Virus record (IMG/VR): IMGVR_UViG_3300014501_000047
Location: 1 to 34,691 of that record
Reading direction: 5' to 3' (one strand)
Source: a virus
DNA length: 34,691 nt
The notes under the pieces are model-generated. The model saw nothing but the letters and a program-made list of their open reading frames with translations. It searched no databases and had not been told where the DNA came from. The translations under genes were made by a program, and so were the position numbers. Below are positions 22,331 to 28,899 of the stretch, in pieces; position 1 is the stretch's first letter; each line of letters begins with the position of its first letter.

Positions 22331-23892
22331 TGCACCCGCTCCTGCGCGTCGCGGATCACACGCGCTGGCAGCTTGGGCGCGAGCGCGGCGACCGACTCGC
22401 GAAGCTCCCTGGCGGTGGCGCTATCGGCGAATGGCTTGGGTGGCTTTGGCGTCTCGCTCGCCGCCGCGTTGCCGGCCTTCTGCGCCTCCTTGAGCTGTTC
22501 GGCCTTCTCTTCAAGGAAGCTCCGCATCGCGTCGGGATCGAGAATGAGCGGCGACTGGAACAGCAACTTCAGCTCGTTGAATTGCTCGCATCCCCACTGG
22601 ATCAGGATGATCTTGTTCTCGTCGTCCATGTTCGGCATCAGCACTTCCATCAGCGCGATCACGGCGCGCAGCTTCACGTCGTCCACCTTGATCTGCTCGG
22701 ATGGCGGCTCCTTCAGCAACGAAGGCCACTTCGCCGTGTACGAGTTCGCCCAGCGATAGAACGCGGCGGCGAATGTCATCTTGCCGTACTGATCGGGGAA
22801 GTCCTCCTGGATCAGCTTGTAGAAATCCGGCGTCCAGGCGCGGCGCTGCACGATCATGTCGAAGAAATTGTAGAGCGGGGCCATCTCTTCGCGGATGCCG
22901 TCAATGAACCGCGCGACATACTTCGCATCCTCGGTGCCCTCACCGAAACCCTCGGCAAAGGTCTCTTGCAGCAATATCTTCGCCGGCATGTCGCCGCCGG
23001 TCGCGATGTTCTCGATGATGTTCTTGCGCGCAATCGTGTACGGCGCGTCGAGGTTTTGCAGGTTGAGCGACTCGATCTTCTCGGACTCGCCGATGGAGAT
23101 CACATTGTCGGTCTCGGCTTCCTTCAGTATCGCGCGCTTGATCCCGGCGATCTTCGACATCACGTTGTCGATGATCGAGCCCGGCGACTTCAGCATGGCG
23201 ACCAGGACGCCGACCTTTCGCACCACCAGATCGTCGGTGATCATCGTTTGCACGAAAGACTTCAGCGGATAGAGCGGGCGCTGGTACACCGACCGGCCGA
23301 CGAAGCCGAAGGCCGCCTGCGTGTAATCGATGTAGACCGGCTCTTCGTTGAGGATGATCCGCGTGCGCGAGCGATGATAGGTGCTGCCGTTCACCCTGAT
23401 GCTGCCGCTGGTCTTGTTGAAGTCCATCGCGTTCGGGTTCTGGCTGAGCACCAGCGATCCCGCCGTGTTGAGCGGATCGAAGACGTTGAAGCTGATGTCC
23501 TTCTTCCACAGGTCTTCAAGCGGAAGCGCCGGGCTCCCGAGCGGCGCGTTGGTGTCCACGCCATCGACCAGCATCGCGACGGAGGCGACACCATAGGCGC
23601 GCGAGAGTTTCATCGTGTTGCGGATGATCTTGTCCGCACCGATGGCCTCCCACTCTTTTTGAAACGCTTCTTTGCACCGCTCTTCGGGACTGTCCGGGAT
23701 CGCGATCTCGCGCTTGTCGCTCTGCGCCAGCTTGATCGGCGCTTCTGCCATCTTCGCGCCGATGGGGTGCAAGGTTAAAATAACTTTGCACATCTGATAA
23801 CTCGGTTGCTCCCCTGGCACGATTGCATCGCACATCAAGAGTTCCTGAAGCCCGTTTCCAACGGGAGTGCCGCCCAAGGAAATCCTGGTCAT
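22327..23892 (-). CDS. Portal protein (DUF1073-like)
   Basis: A 521-aa protein between terminase/accessory genes and MuF. It contains portal-like sequence: PIGAKMAEAPIKLAQSDKRE and IGADKIIRNTMKLSRAYGVA near the N-terminus, NVFDPLNTAGS, then PLYPLKSFVQTMITDDLVVR and NIATGGDMPAKILLQE in the central helical part. The C-terminal tail (EEKAEQLKEAQKAGNAAASE) is charged. Portals form the dodecameric vertex ring through which DNA enters and leaves. The ATG follows the GIY-YIG stop directly (TAAATG), so the nuclease inserted just upstream. The N-terminus looks slightly short but the body is complete. Confidence 0.82.
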   Translation of the reverse strand: MTRISLGGTPVGNGLQELLMCDAIVPGEQPSYQMCKVILTLHPIGAKMAEAPIKLAQSDKREIAIPDSPEERCKEAFQKEWEAIGADKIIRNTMKLSRAYGVASVAMLVDGVDTNAPLGSPALPLEDLWKKDISFNVFDPLNTAGSLVLSQNPNAMDFNKTSGSIRVNGSTYHRSRTRIILNEEPVYIDYTQAAFGFVGRSVYQRPLYPLKSFVQTMITDDLVVRKVGVLVAMLKSPGSIIDNVMSKIAGIKRAILKEAETDNVISIGESEKIESLNLQNLDAPYTIARKNIIENIATGGDMPAKILLQETFAEGFGEGTEDAKYVARFIDGIREEMAPLYNFFDMIVQRRAWTPDFYKLIQEDFPDQYGKMTFAAAFYRWANSYTAKWPSLLKEPPSEQIKVDDVKLRAVIALMEVLMPNMDDENKIILIQWGCEQFNELKLLFQSPLILDPDAMRSFLEEKAEQLKEAQKAGNAAASETPKPPKPFADSATARELRESVAALAPKLPARVIRDAQERVQ

Positions 23893-24594
23893 TTACGATG
23901 GTCTCCCGCGCATTGCTTCAATTGTTGCTTTGCTTATCAGCACCGACCGATCTCTCTTTTGTTGATCGGTCATGGAGGCGTGCCACTGAAGAGCTGACCT
24001 ACGACGCCGCTCTCGCCCCTCTGGACTTGAGGCCGCTGCCTTCATGGCCGCACAATACTCTGGCGACATCTTCTTGCCACGACGCGCGATGCTGCGGCGA
24101 CGCCTAGTTTCCTCGGATATAATTGCCCCAGCCAACCCGTTACCACCGTCCGTCATGTTGACCAGTGGACCGCCGTGAGCAACACGTCCTATTTTTGCGA
24201 TAAGCTCGCGCTCAAATAGGCATGCCCCATCATCGGTCATACCCCATTTGACTAGCTCGATTGGCAAATCCCCGAACTTGGCGAATGCCGCCGCCAACGA
24301 CTTGTTGTGAGTGCCCTTGGCGTGCCTCAGATACCGGATGCCGCGCCCCTTGCCGACATACAATGGTGTGCCGTCCGGTAGTTTAATCAGATAGACATAG
24401 CTGATTGGCTCAAGCTCAGCACCGGAGCGCGGCGCAAACCGCTCTCGGGGAGGTCGGCCGTCATAGCGGTTAGCCATATAATTGAGGAAGCACCGCTTGC
24501 ACTCAGGTCGATGACCATCGCGACACTCAGCGTTCTTATAAAATTCAGAACGCGGCTTTTCCGACCCACATTTTGAACAGACCTTCCGCGCCAT
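23893..24594 (-). CDS. GIY-YIG homing endonuclease with N-terminal zinc finger
   Basis: A 233-aa protein starting MARKVCSKCGSEKPRSEFYK with GGGAG upstream. C6/C9 and the later ECKRC form a zinc ribbon like that of the HNH enzyme at 5.2 kb. The GIY-YIG core starts near residue 66 (YVYLIKLPDGTPLYVGKGRG), with RYLRH next and ERELIAKIGRV carrying the metal-binding Glu. A conserved LVNMTDGGNG loop follows, then a NUMOD3-type segment (SEETRRRRSIARRGK). Zinc finger sharing between HNH and GIY-YIG elements suggests domain swapping among homing genes. The stop is directly followed by the portal start. Confidence 0.88.
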   Translation of the reverse strand: MARKVCSKCGSEKPRSEFYKNAECRDGHRPECKRCFLNYMANRYDGRPPRERFAPRSGAELEPISYVYLIKLPDGTPLYVGKGRGIRYLRHAKGTHNKSLAAAFAKFGDLPIELVKWGMTDDGACLFERELIAKIGRVAHGGPLVNMTDGGNGLAGAIISEETRRRRSIARRGKKMSPEYCAAMKAAASSPEGRERRRRSALQWHASMTDQQKRDRSVLISKATIEAMRGRPS

Positions 24595-24630
24595 GCTCGC
24601 TCCCTCGAATCAGGGGCGATGTTAGCATGC

Positions 24631-24665
24631 AAAAGGCCGCCCCTGGTTTCACCCAAGAGGCGGCC
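24631..24665 (-). terminator. Rho-independent terminator
   Basis: Minus strand: GGCCGCC (24665-24659), a 17-base loop, GGCGGCC (24641-24635), then TTTT. The stem is 7 GC pairs. It lies 31 bases after the small membrane protein gene and before the GIY-YIG/portal genes, separating the accessory block from the head genes. Confidence 0.6.
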
Positions 24666-24695
24666 CTCCGCGCACGGCGGGCTCGGCAGGTTGGT

Positions 24696-24962
24696 TCAGC
24701 GATGAGGCATCAACGATGGAAAGCCGCCGGCAAAGCTGATCAGGCAGGTGATCAATTCGAAGCAAACAATAACCACAACGATTGTGATAACTGCCCACAG
24801 GACGATCCTGAGCGCCCCCACAATGACGGCCCATCCCTCGCCCATTGCAACGCCGAGCCTGCGGATGACGTAGGGGATCACAAGCTGAAGGATGCCGATG
24901 ATTGCAACGATAATAATGGCCCAGATCAGAATTGCCTTTAGCCAGTCGAGCGAGAAGCACAT
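24696..24962 (-). CDS. Small two-segment membrane protein (holin candidate)
   Basis: 88 aa with GGAGG 8 bases upstream. Two hydrophobic segments, about residues 10-33 (AILIWAIIIVAIIGILQLVI) and 46-75 (IVLWAVITIVVVIVCF), flank a short loop containing RR and GEG. Size and topology suit a holin-like or other inner-membrane phage protein. No lysis gene is recognised nearby, so the lysis role is inferred only from shape. It is the last gene before the terminator at 24631. Confidence 0.58.
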   Translation of the reverse strand: MCFSLDWLKAILIWAIIIVAIIGILQLVIPYVIRRLGVAMGEGWAVIVGALRIVLWAVITIVVVIVCFELITCLISFAGGFPSLMPHR

Positions 24963-25003
24963 GGTCGTGGCCTCCTATGGCTGCGGCATCAACTCAGTGG
25001 CGA

Positions 25004-25195
25004 TCAAAAAGTTCCCTTCGCGTGACGGTCACGCCCCGACATGCCGGCGTTCCTGCAAATAAAATACATGGCCGCATGCGTGACCCCGTAGACCGCCGCG
25101 ATGTATTCGAGCGGCCACCTCGGGCGACCATCGCCCCAACACTGTGATGCGATGTTGATGATTTCAGATCGCTGCGCTGGCGTCAGCTTCGTCAC
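25004..25195 (-). CDS. Small helix-turn-helix protein, GTG start
   Basis: 63 aa from GTG at 25195, which overlaps the previous stop (GTGA). Residues about 28-50 (PLEYIAAVYGVTHAAMYFIC) fit a helix-turn-helix (Gly-Val at the turn) like those of small DNA-binding proteins; the N-terminal SEIINIASQCWG is also helical. It could be a small repressor or terminase-like DNA-binding factor. It is the only obvious small HTH in the window and thus a candidate for binding the GTGCCA operators, but no evidence links them. Confidence 0.58.
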   Translation of the reverse strand: MTKLTPAQRSEIINIASQCWGDGRPRWPLEYIAAVYGVTHAAMYFICRNAGMSGRDRHAKGTF

Positions 25196-25422
25196 CGGCC
25201 GCCGGCCTTCTCCGCTTCCTGCACCAGACGCTCCAACACGCCGCGCTTGGCGACCATCGTGATCTCGGCAAACCCGCGCAGCTTGCGGATGTTGTTCAAC
25301 TCGCTCTCGGCCTTCGACATCGCCTCTTCAGCTCCGCGCTCTTGCTGGCGCAGGGTACGGAGGATGTCGGAAAGTCCAGCGATCTCTTCGCGAATAGCCT
25401 TCGTGCCGTCGAATGTGGTCAT
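25192..25422 (-). CDS. Coiled-coil protein (76 aa)
   Basis: Begins MTTFDGTKAIREEIAGLSDI and is nearly all helix with heptad-like spacing (LRTLRQQERGAEEAMSKAES, ERLVQEAEKAGG). The start shares a base with the previous stop (TAATG). Probably an oligomerising small protein; no enzymatic motif. Function unknown. Confidence 0.6.
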   Translation of the reverse strand: MTTFDGTKAIREEIAGLSDILRTLRQQERGAEEAMSKAESELNNIRKLRGFAEITMVAKRGVLERLVQEAEKAGGR

Positions 25423-25739
25423 TACTTGCCTCGCATCCGATCGATCTGGGCGAACACGCTCAATAGACCTTGGACGTTTCTCTGACCAACATGGCGCAGC
25501 GTCTCGTTGCTATAGCGCAGCGCCGACACAACGAGTGGCGGCACGGCAGCGTTTTCAGCCCGCGCCTTCGCGGCGCTTTCCCGATGAGCATGGTATGACT
25601 TCTTCCATGTGGCGGCGTCTTCGACCGATTTCTGGAGACACACCTTGCACACATAGGCACTCGGCCCAGAGAACTCGTGGATCTGCAGCCGTATCTCGCA
25701 ACGAACGCAGCGCCTTATTTGCTCGGTCATGGCCGCCAT
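25422..25739 (-). CDS. Zinc-ribbon protein (105 aa)
   Basis: CVRC and CKVC pairs (residues 11-14 and 31-34) flank a short loop (EIRLQIHEFSGPSAYV), giving one zinc ribbon. The C-terminal part is helical (SVEDAATWKKSYHAHRESAA). A second ATG at 25730 overlaps the stop of a possible 21-aa frame and may be the true start. Phage zinc ribbons often bind nucleic acid or protein; nothing more specific is visible. Confidence 0.6.
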   Translation of the reverse strand: MAAMTEQIRRCVRCEIRLQIHEFSGPSAYVCKVCLQKSVEDAATWKKSYHAHRESAAKARAENAAVPPLVVSALRYSNETLRHVGQRNVQGLLSVFAQIDRMRGK

Positions 25740-25792
25740 CCAATCCCGCGCGACGAGACGAAGAAGATGATCGTCGTTGTTCTGTTGATCAT
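25727..25792 (-). CDS. Possible 21-aa coupled peptide
   Basis: ATG at 25792 overlaps the preceding stop (ATGA), and the frame's own TGA overlaps the ATG at 25730 of the next gene, so it tiles the gap perfectly with ATGA at both ends. The peptide starts MINRTTTIIFFVSS. It may serve only to couple translation. Confidence 0.3.
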   Translation of the reverse strand: MINRTTTIIFFVSSRGIGWRP

Positions 25793-26127
25793 CGCGGCAC
25801 CGCCGTCATTGGCGCTTGCGGTTGCGCCGGCATCGGTTGCGGCTTGATGCTGTTGACGCCATCATCGAATGCCTTCTTGCACTCGGCGCGCATCTTCAGG
25901 ATCGGGCCTAGATCGCCCATGCCGAAGCTCATGCCGACGATCCTGCCCATCTGCCGGCAGATCGCCATGAGCATCACCTGCGGCGGTATGTTGGCGAGCG
26001 AAGCGGACGCGCCGCGCGTCAGGCAGTTGAACATCGGGAACAGCATCGTATCCAGTTGGTCGGTGAGGGTTGGTGCCCGCGGCGCCGCGCCGTTTCCTGC
26101 CGGCTGATCTGGCGTGTCTTCGCTCAT
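25789..26127 (-). CDS. Hypothetical 112-aa protein
   Basis: Begins MSEDTPDQPAGNGAAPRAPT (disordered), has a Met-rich helical core (MLMAICRQMGRIVGMSFGMG) and a Pro/Gln-rich end (KPQPMPAQPQAPM). The start overlaps the upstream stop (ATGA). The core could be a small helical bundle. Function unknown; it is in the block of small, probably early genes. Confidence 0.55.
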   Translation of the reverse strand: MSEDTPDQPAGNGAAPRAPTLTDQLDTMLFPMFNCLTRGASASLANIPPQVMLMAICRQMGRIVGMSFGMGDLGPILKMRAECKKAFDDGVNSIKPQPMPAQPQAPMTAVPR

Positions 26128-26555
26128 GCGTTTCCTCCTTCGACTGCCTGGATGACGGCCTTCGACCCGATGCCGTCCTCACCGCCGAGCGCCGCCTTCA
26201 GTTGCTCGCCGATGATCTGGCAGGTGAAATCGACGATCTCGGGGTTCGCTTTCTTATGGTTCAAGCCGGCCACGTTCATAATTGCAGAGGTGCAAATAGT
26301 CGCAACCGCATGGCACAAGTCATCGTGCGCGGTGTGCCTGTTCGCCTCGGCGGCGATGGCCGTGATGACCGCCCCGTTGACCGCGATGCACATCCGCGCC
26401 TGCGCTCCGATGTGATCGTCAAGGTCTTTCAGCGGCTCCATTACCTTCACGCCGTCCTCGATCAGCTTGAGAATGTCGCTCTCCAGGAAGTGTGACGGAC
26501 GGCGTGGTGCCTCACTGTCCCTGTCTTGTTTGTTGCTCACGTTCCTTTGCCTCAC
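26124..26555 (-). CDS. Hypothetical 143-aa protein, GTG start
   Basis: GTG at 26555 or 26540 could serve, each preceded by AAAGGAA; both lie in the 15-bp tandem repeat, so the true start is unclear. The charged N-terminus leads to a helical domain with Cys (MCIAVNGAVITAIAAEANRH, DDLCHAVATICTSAIMNVAG). No family recognised. It overlaps the 3' end of the preceding gene by 44 bases. Confidence 0.5.
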   Translation of the reverse strand: MRQRNVSNKQDRDSEAPRRPSHFLESDILKLIEDGVKVMEPLKDLDDHIGAQARMCIAVNGAVITAIAAEANRHTAHDDLCHAVATICTSAIMNVAGLNHKKANPEIVDFTCQIIGEQLKAALGGEDGIGSKAVIQAVEGGNA

Positions 26556-26910
26556 GTTCCTTTGCCTCTCTCTGCCGTCGATACCATGTGCGCCTCGACA
26601 TTGGCGGGTCCATCGACTTCCACGGCTCCAGCTCGGTCAAGGTCTTATCGCCGCTGCCGATGCGGCGCGGGCCTGTCTTGTAGATCGGCTCTACCTTGGC
26701 CTCGAAGACGCGAGGGCGACCCGTATGCTTCGATCCGTTTCCCGCAGCAACCTTGCGTGGCGTCTTGCCGCGCTTGCGGCTCTTCGGCTTTGGTGCGCTA
26801 CGAGCCTTCGCAGGTCGGGGCTTCGCAACAGCATCGCGAGGCGGGCTTGTGCTGATAGCACGAGGCTTGCCTTTCTCACGGAGCGCACGGAGCGCATCGA
26901 GCTTGCTCAC
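26512..26910 (-). CDS. Basic DNA-binding-like protein (132 aa), GTG start
   Basis: GTG at 26910 has AGGAGG 10 bases upstream and lies 17 bases past the predicted +1 of promoter b. The N-terminal half is very Lys/Arg/Pro/Ala-rich (AKPRPAKARSAPKPKSRKRG), similar to histone-like or disordered nucleic-acid-binding tails. The C-terminal half has PMSRRTWYRRQREAKEREAK, which resembles the recognition helix of a small homeodomain-like HTH. A 15-bp tandem repeat encodes AKERE twice. Confidence 0.52.
   Translation of the reverse strand: MSKLDALRALREKGKPRAISTSPPRDAVAKPRPAKARSAPKPKSRKRGKTPRKVAAGNGSKHTGRPRVFEAKVEPIYKTGPRRIGSGDKTLTELEPWKSMDPPMSRRTWYRRQREAKEREAKEREQQTRQGQ
26536..26565. repeat. 15-bp tandem repeat (2 copies)
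   Basis: CTCACGTTCCTTTGC occurs exactly twice in tandem (26536-26550, 26551-26565). It encodes a repeated AKERE on the minus strand and carries two copies of the AAAGGAACGTG ribosome-site/GTG unit at the start of the next gene. Confidence 0.9.
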
Positions 26911-26926
26911 TACAACAATCCTCCTG

Positions 26927-26962
26927 CGGCACTAATCTGGCACAGTCTTGGCACAAGATCAA
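26927..26962 (-). promoter_or_regulatory. Promoter b with three 11-bp-phased repeats
   Basis: Minus strand: TTGATC (26962-26957), 17 bases, CAGATT (26939-26934). GTGCCA at 26954-26949 and 26943-26938 and GTGCCG at 26932-26927 repeat every 11 bp. The TGA stop of the upstream gene lies inside the -35 box. It precedes the GTG-start basic protein. Confidence 0.55.
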
Positions 26963-27552
26963 CAGAGCCCAGGCAGCACCCGCTTATTTGCGTTCTTCAG
27001 CGTCGCCTTTTCGTCAGTCTCTAACGCGATCTTCTGCGCCAGCATACGGTCGCCGACGATGCTGCCTGGACAGCCGATTGGGATAAAGCATAGCTCCATG
27101 ACAGGCGTGAGCGTCTTCGTGCCGAGCGCCTTGACGCCGTGGCTGTACGCCTTCGTGATCAGATATTTCTTCTTGCTCGCGTTTCCGATCACGGTGAATT
27201 GCCCGTCGCGCTCGAACTCGGCGCGCTGATCCGGCGTGAGCCAATCCTTCAAAAGCTCGATGCTTCGGTCGTTGGCCTCTATGGTCTCGGCTCCTGGAAA
27301 GACACAAAGCGCTGGGATCGACACTCCCGCGCCGCCGCTGCCGCCGCTGAACACCTCGGCGATTGTCTGCGTGCGCTCTGGCTCGGGGAGCGCTGCCAAT
27401 GCGCGCATGGCCGCTTGCTCAAGTTCGGTTGGTGGCGACATTTGATAGCTGACTCCGTAGGCCCCCCGCTCGACCAGACACATCAAAACGCAACCGCCGC
27501 AGCCGACGAGCATGCCGGCCACGGCGGTCCACAAAAAGATGACATCGAGCAT
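26959..27552 (-). CDS. Membrane-anchored protein with conserved C-terminal domain (197 aa)
   Basis: The N-terminus (MLDVIFLWTAVAGMLVGCGG) is one hydrophobic segment and could be a signal anchor. After a Gly-rich linker (about 68-80), residues 95-190 form a domain with DRSIELLKDWLTPDQRAEFE, DGQFTVIGNAS, KKKYLIT, LCFIPIG and GDRMLAQKIALETDEKATLK. This domain (LTxxQR, F.V.G..S/G..Y.I, C..P, P..D..LAQK..LE) recurs in phage and alphaproteobacterial proteins of unknown function. No catalytic motif is clear. Its stop codon forms part of promoter b. Confidence 0.6.
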   Translation of the reverse strand: MLDVIFLWTAVAGMLVGCGGCVLMCLVERGAYGVSYQMSPPTELEQAAMRALAALPEPERTQTIAEVFSGGSGGAGVSIPALCVFPGAETIEANDRSIELLKDWLTPDQRAEFERDGQFTVIGNASKKKYLITKAYSHGVKALGTKTLTPVMELCFIPIGCPGSIVGDRMLAQKIALETDEKATLKNANKRVLPGLC

Positions 27553-27553
27553 C

Positions 27554-27588
27554 GGTTAATTACCGGGGTACTTATGGGGTAATTACCC
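27554..27588. promoter_or_regulatory. Pair of AATTA palindromes (operator candidate)
   Basis: GGTTAATTACC (27554-27564) and the perfect 12-bp palindrome GGGTAATTACCC (27577-27588) are centred about 23-24 bp apart, between a 74-aa gene and the 197-aa gene. Two helical turns of spacing suit a dimeric repressor. Confidence 0.4.
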
Positions 27589-27807
27589 GCCGACGTTATG
27601 CGGGAAGACCAGCGAATCGTCCTTGGTCGGATCGAAGGTCTTCGACACCGTGTAGTCCGTCTCGCCGGCCTTGCGGGTCGCAACGCGCCCGCCACTGGCG
27701 AGCATCGTGTTGACGCGAGCCATCGCCTCGTCGATCTCCACCTTGGTCGCGGTCGAGAGATCGATGGTCGAGTGCCCGGTGCGATCCATGATTTTCAGTA
27801 GCGGCAT
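27583..27807 (-). CDS. Small protein (74 aa)
   Basis: I chose ATG at 27807 because AGGAGG lies 7 bases upstream; earlier in-frame codons run through the structured leader. The sequence MPLLKIMDRTGHSTIDLSTA, then VEIDEAMARVNTMLASGGRV, suggests a small alpha/beta fold. It is the first gene after promoter c and its stem-loop leader. Function unknown. Confidence 0.62.
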   Translation of the reverse strand: MPLLKIMDRTGHSTIDLSTATKVEIDEAMARVNTMLASGGRVATRKAGETDYTVSKTFDPTKDDSLVFPHNVGG

Positions 27808-27833
27808 TGCCTGCCTCCTGGGTTGGATGAGTC

Positions 27834-27900
27834 GGGCGCGAGAGGCGTCGGCTGGTGGATGCGACCGAACCGGACTGAGGAAACGGCACCTCTCGCGCCC
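27834..27900 (-). ncRNA. 5'-terminal stem-loop leader RNA (promoter c)
   Basis: GGGCGCGAGAGG (27900-27889) pairs perfectly with CCTCTCGCGCCC (27845-27834), a 12-bp stem closing a 43-base loop. The stem starts where the promoter c transcript is expected to begin (about 27902-27900) and ends 26 bases before the ATG at 27807. Within the loop only weak hairpins (GTCG/CGAC, CCG/CGG) are seen. It may protect the mRNA 5' end or regulate translation. Confidence 0.5.
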
Positions 27901-27901
27901 T

Positions 27902-27938
27902 TGGCACGAATTTGGCACAGATCGGCGCGGCTGGTCAA
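27902..27938 (-). promoter_or_regulatory. Promoter c with two 11-bp-phased GTGCCA repeats
   Basis: Minus strand: TTGACC (27938-27933), 18 bases, CAAATT (27914-27909), with GTGCCAAATTCGTGCCA at 27918-27902. The upstream gene's TGA (27937-27935) lies inside the -35 box. The predicted transcript begins with the 12-bp stem at 27900. Confidence 0.6.
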
Positions 27939-28117
27939 GGCTTTGTCGTTTCCCTCTCGCAAATCGCCGTGCCGTGCACGCCGTACATCCGCTTGCCGGC
28001 CAGCTCGATGCACGCGGCCTCGCTCGACAAGCCGGTGATCACCGTATGCTCGACGGCGAAGCGCGGCGGATCGGATGACACCATGATCATTGCGACGATG
28101 GTGAGCGTGTAGAGCAT
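27935..28117 (-). CDS. Small exported or membrane-tethered protein (60 aa)
   Basis: MLYTLTIVAMIMVSSDPP has a short hydrophobic start like a signal anchor. The remainder (FAVEHTVITGLSSEAACIEL, then AICERE) has two cysteines that could pair. It follows the DUF551-like gene by 7 bases. Function unknown. Confidence 0.52.
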   Translation of the reverse strand: MLYTLTIVAMIMVSSDPPRFAVEHTVITGLSSEAACIELAGKRMYGVHGTAICERETTKP

Positions 28118-28124
28118 GGGCTAA

Positions 28125-28520
28125 TCATTCCTTGACGGCGGCAGCGTTCTCGCTGGTCTCGGGATTTGGCTCCTTCTTCGGCGGCGTGATCGGCTTCCAA
28201 TGCGTCGCGCCATCCCATTCGCCAGCCTCAAAGCACGGCTTGTTGTCACCCCCTTCGATCAACCGCCAGTATCCTTCGCAGCAGCACCATATGATACAGG
28301 CGAACACTTTCTCTTTCTCTGCCCACGTCAGGATCGGCGTGCCGTCCTTTGGCGCGGTCTCGATGGGCCGCCAGTCGTCATCATCTCGACGGATGATCAA
28401 ATAACCGGCATCCGCAAGGTCATCGATGATGTCGCGGACGTAAACTTGTTGGGAGAGGCCGAATGGTATGGCGCGAGCAATAGCTTCGCGCGGGGACTGT
28501 GTTCGCGTTACCTCTGCCAT
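28125..28520 (-). CDS. DUF551-like protein
   Basis: I chose ATG at 28520 (MAEVTRTQSP), with GGAG 5 bases upstream, giving 131 aa. The C-terminal half has the DUF551 pattern: DWRPIETAPKDGTPILTWAE, then EGYWRLIEG and GATHWKPITPPKKE. N-terminal residues 10-45 look like a small helical domain (FGLSQQVYVRDIIDDLADAG). DUF551 proteins are frequent in phage accessory regions and have no known role. Upstream lie a 19-codon frame and the structured leader after promoter d. Confidence 0.7.
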   Translation of the reverse strand: MAEVTRTQSPREAIARAIPFGLSQQVYVRDIIDDLADAGYLIIRRDDDDWRPIETAPKDGTPILTWAEKEKVFACIIWCCCEGYWRLIEGGDNKPCFEAGEWDGATHWKPITPPKKEPNPETSENAAAVKE

Positions 28521-28522
28521 GT

Positions 28523-28582
28523 TCACTCCTTCCAGAGCACGTCGCCCGCGCCGCCTGGAAGTGGCGAGATGATGTGGCGCAT
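28523..28582 (-). CDS. Possible 19-aa leader peptide
   Basis: ATG at 28582 with GAGG 6 bases upstream opens 19 codons (MRHIISPLPGGAGDVLWKE) whose last codons form the ribosome site of the DUF551-like gene (stop 2 bases before its ATG). It lies between the structured leader and the main gene, as leader peptides do. Real translation is unproven. Confidence 0.35.
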   Translation of the reverse strand: MRHIISPLPGGAGDVLWKE

Positions 28583-28596
28583 TTTTGCCTCGTTTG

Positions 28597-28686
28597 CCTC
28601 GGGGGCGGCAAAGCCCTACGTCACCGCAGGGCCACCCTCACCCAACTTGCCAACGGATGAGCGGCCGGTAGTCGCCGCCCCCGAGG
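28597..28686 (-). ncRNA. 90-nt structured leader RNA (three-stem)
   Basis: Outer stem: CCTCGGGGGCGGC (28686-28674) with GCCGCCCCCGAGG (28609-28597), 13 perfect pairs. Inside are two hairpins: CTCATCC/GGGTGAG (7 pairs, 11-base loop) and GCCCTGCG-GTGA-CGTAGGGC (8 pairs including a G-U, GNRA-type loop). The expected start of the promoter d transcript (about 28687) is the first base before the outer stem. This fits a cis-regulatory element or small RNA; no known family is recognised. Confidence 0.55.
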
Positions 28687-28723
28687 TAGCACTAATTTGG
28701 CACAAACGGCCGAGAGGCGTCAA
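28687..28723 (-). promoter_or_regulatory. Promoter d with 11-bp-phased GTGCCA/GTGCTA pair
   Basis: Minus strand: TTGACG (28723-28718), 18 bases, CAAATT (28699-28694), with GTGCCA at 28703-28698 and GTGCTA at 28692-28687. The upstream TAG (28728-28726) ends 2 bases before the -35 box. The structured RNA starts right after. Confidence 0.6.
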
Positions 28724-28725
28724 GG

Positions 28726-28899
28726 CTACTGCGTCTCCAGCTTATCGTTCGCCACCTCTTCCCGGATCGCCTCGATGCGGCTCTCCAGATCAGCGATGAT
28801 CTGCTCCATAAATTCTACGGCATTGGCTTTCGTCATCGCAGGCCACGTCGCCGTGTCGATTATCTTGAGCACGTCATCGACTGTCATGGGTTCAGACAT
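28726..28899 (-). CDS. Hypothetical 57-aa protein
   Basis: ATG at 28899 overlaps the preceding gene by 8 bases. The product (MSEPMTVDDVLKIIDTATWP, then FMEQIIADLESRIEAIREEV) is acidic and helical, with a likely coiled coil in the second half. A later ATG at 28887 is possible. Supported by composition and tight packing; function unknown. Confidence 0.55.
   Translation of the reverse strand: MSEPMTVDDVLKIIDTATWPAMTKANAVEFMEQIIADLESRIEAIREEVANDKLETQ

Noticed and set aside
27902-27918. Sigma54-type promoter (TGGCAC-N5-TGGCA resembles TGGCACG-N4-TTGCA on the plus strand)
   Set aside because: The -12 element has G in place of the conserved T, the orientation points against all nearby genes, and the phased third repeat and matching minus-strand sigma70-like boxes explain the sequence better.
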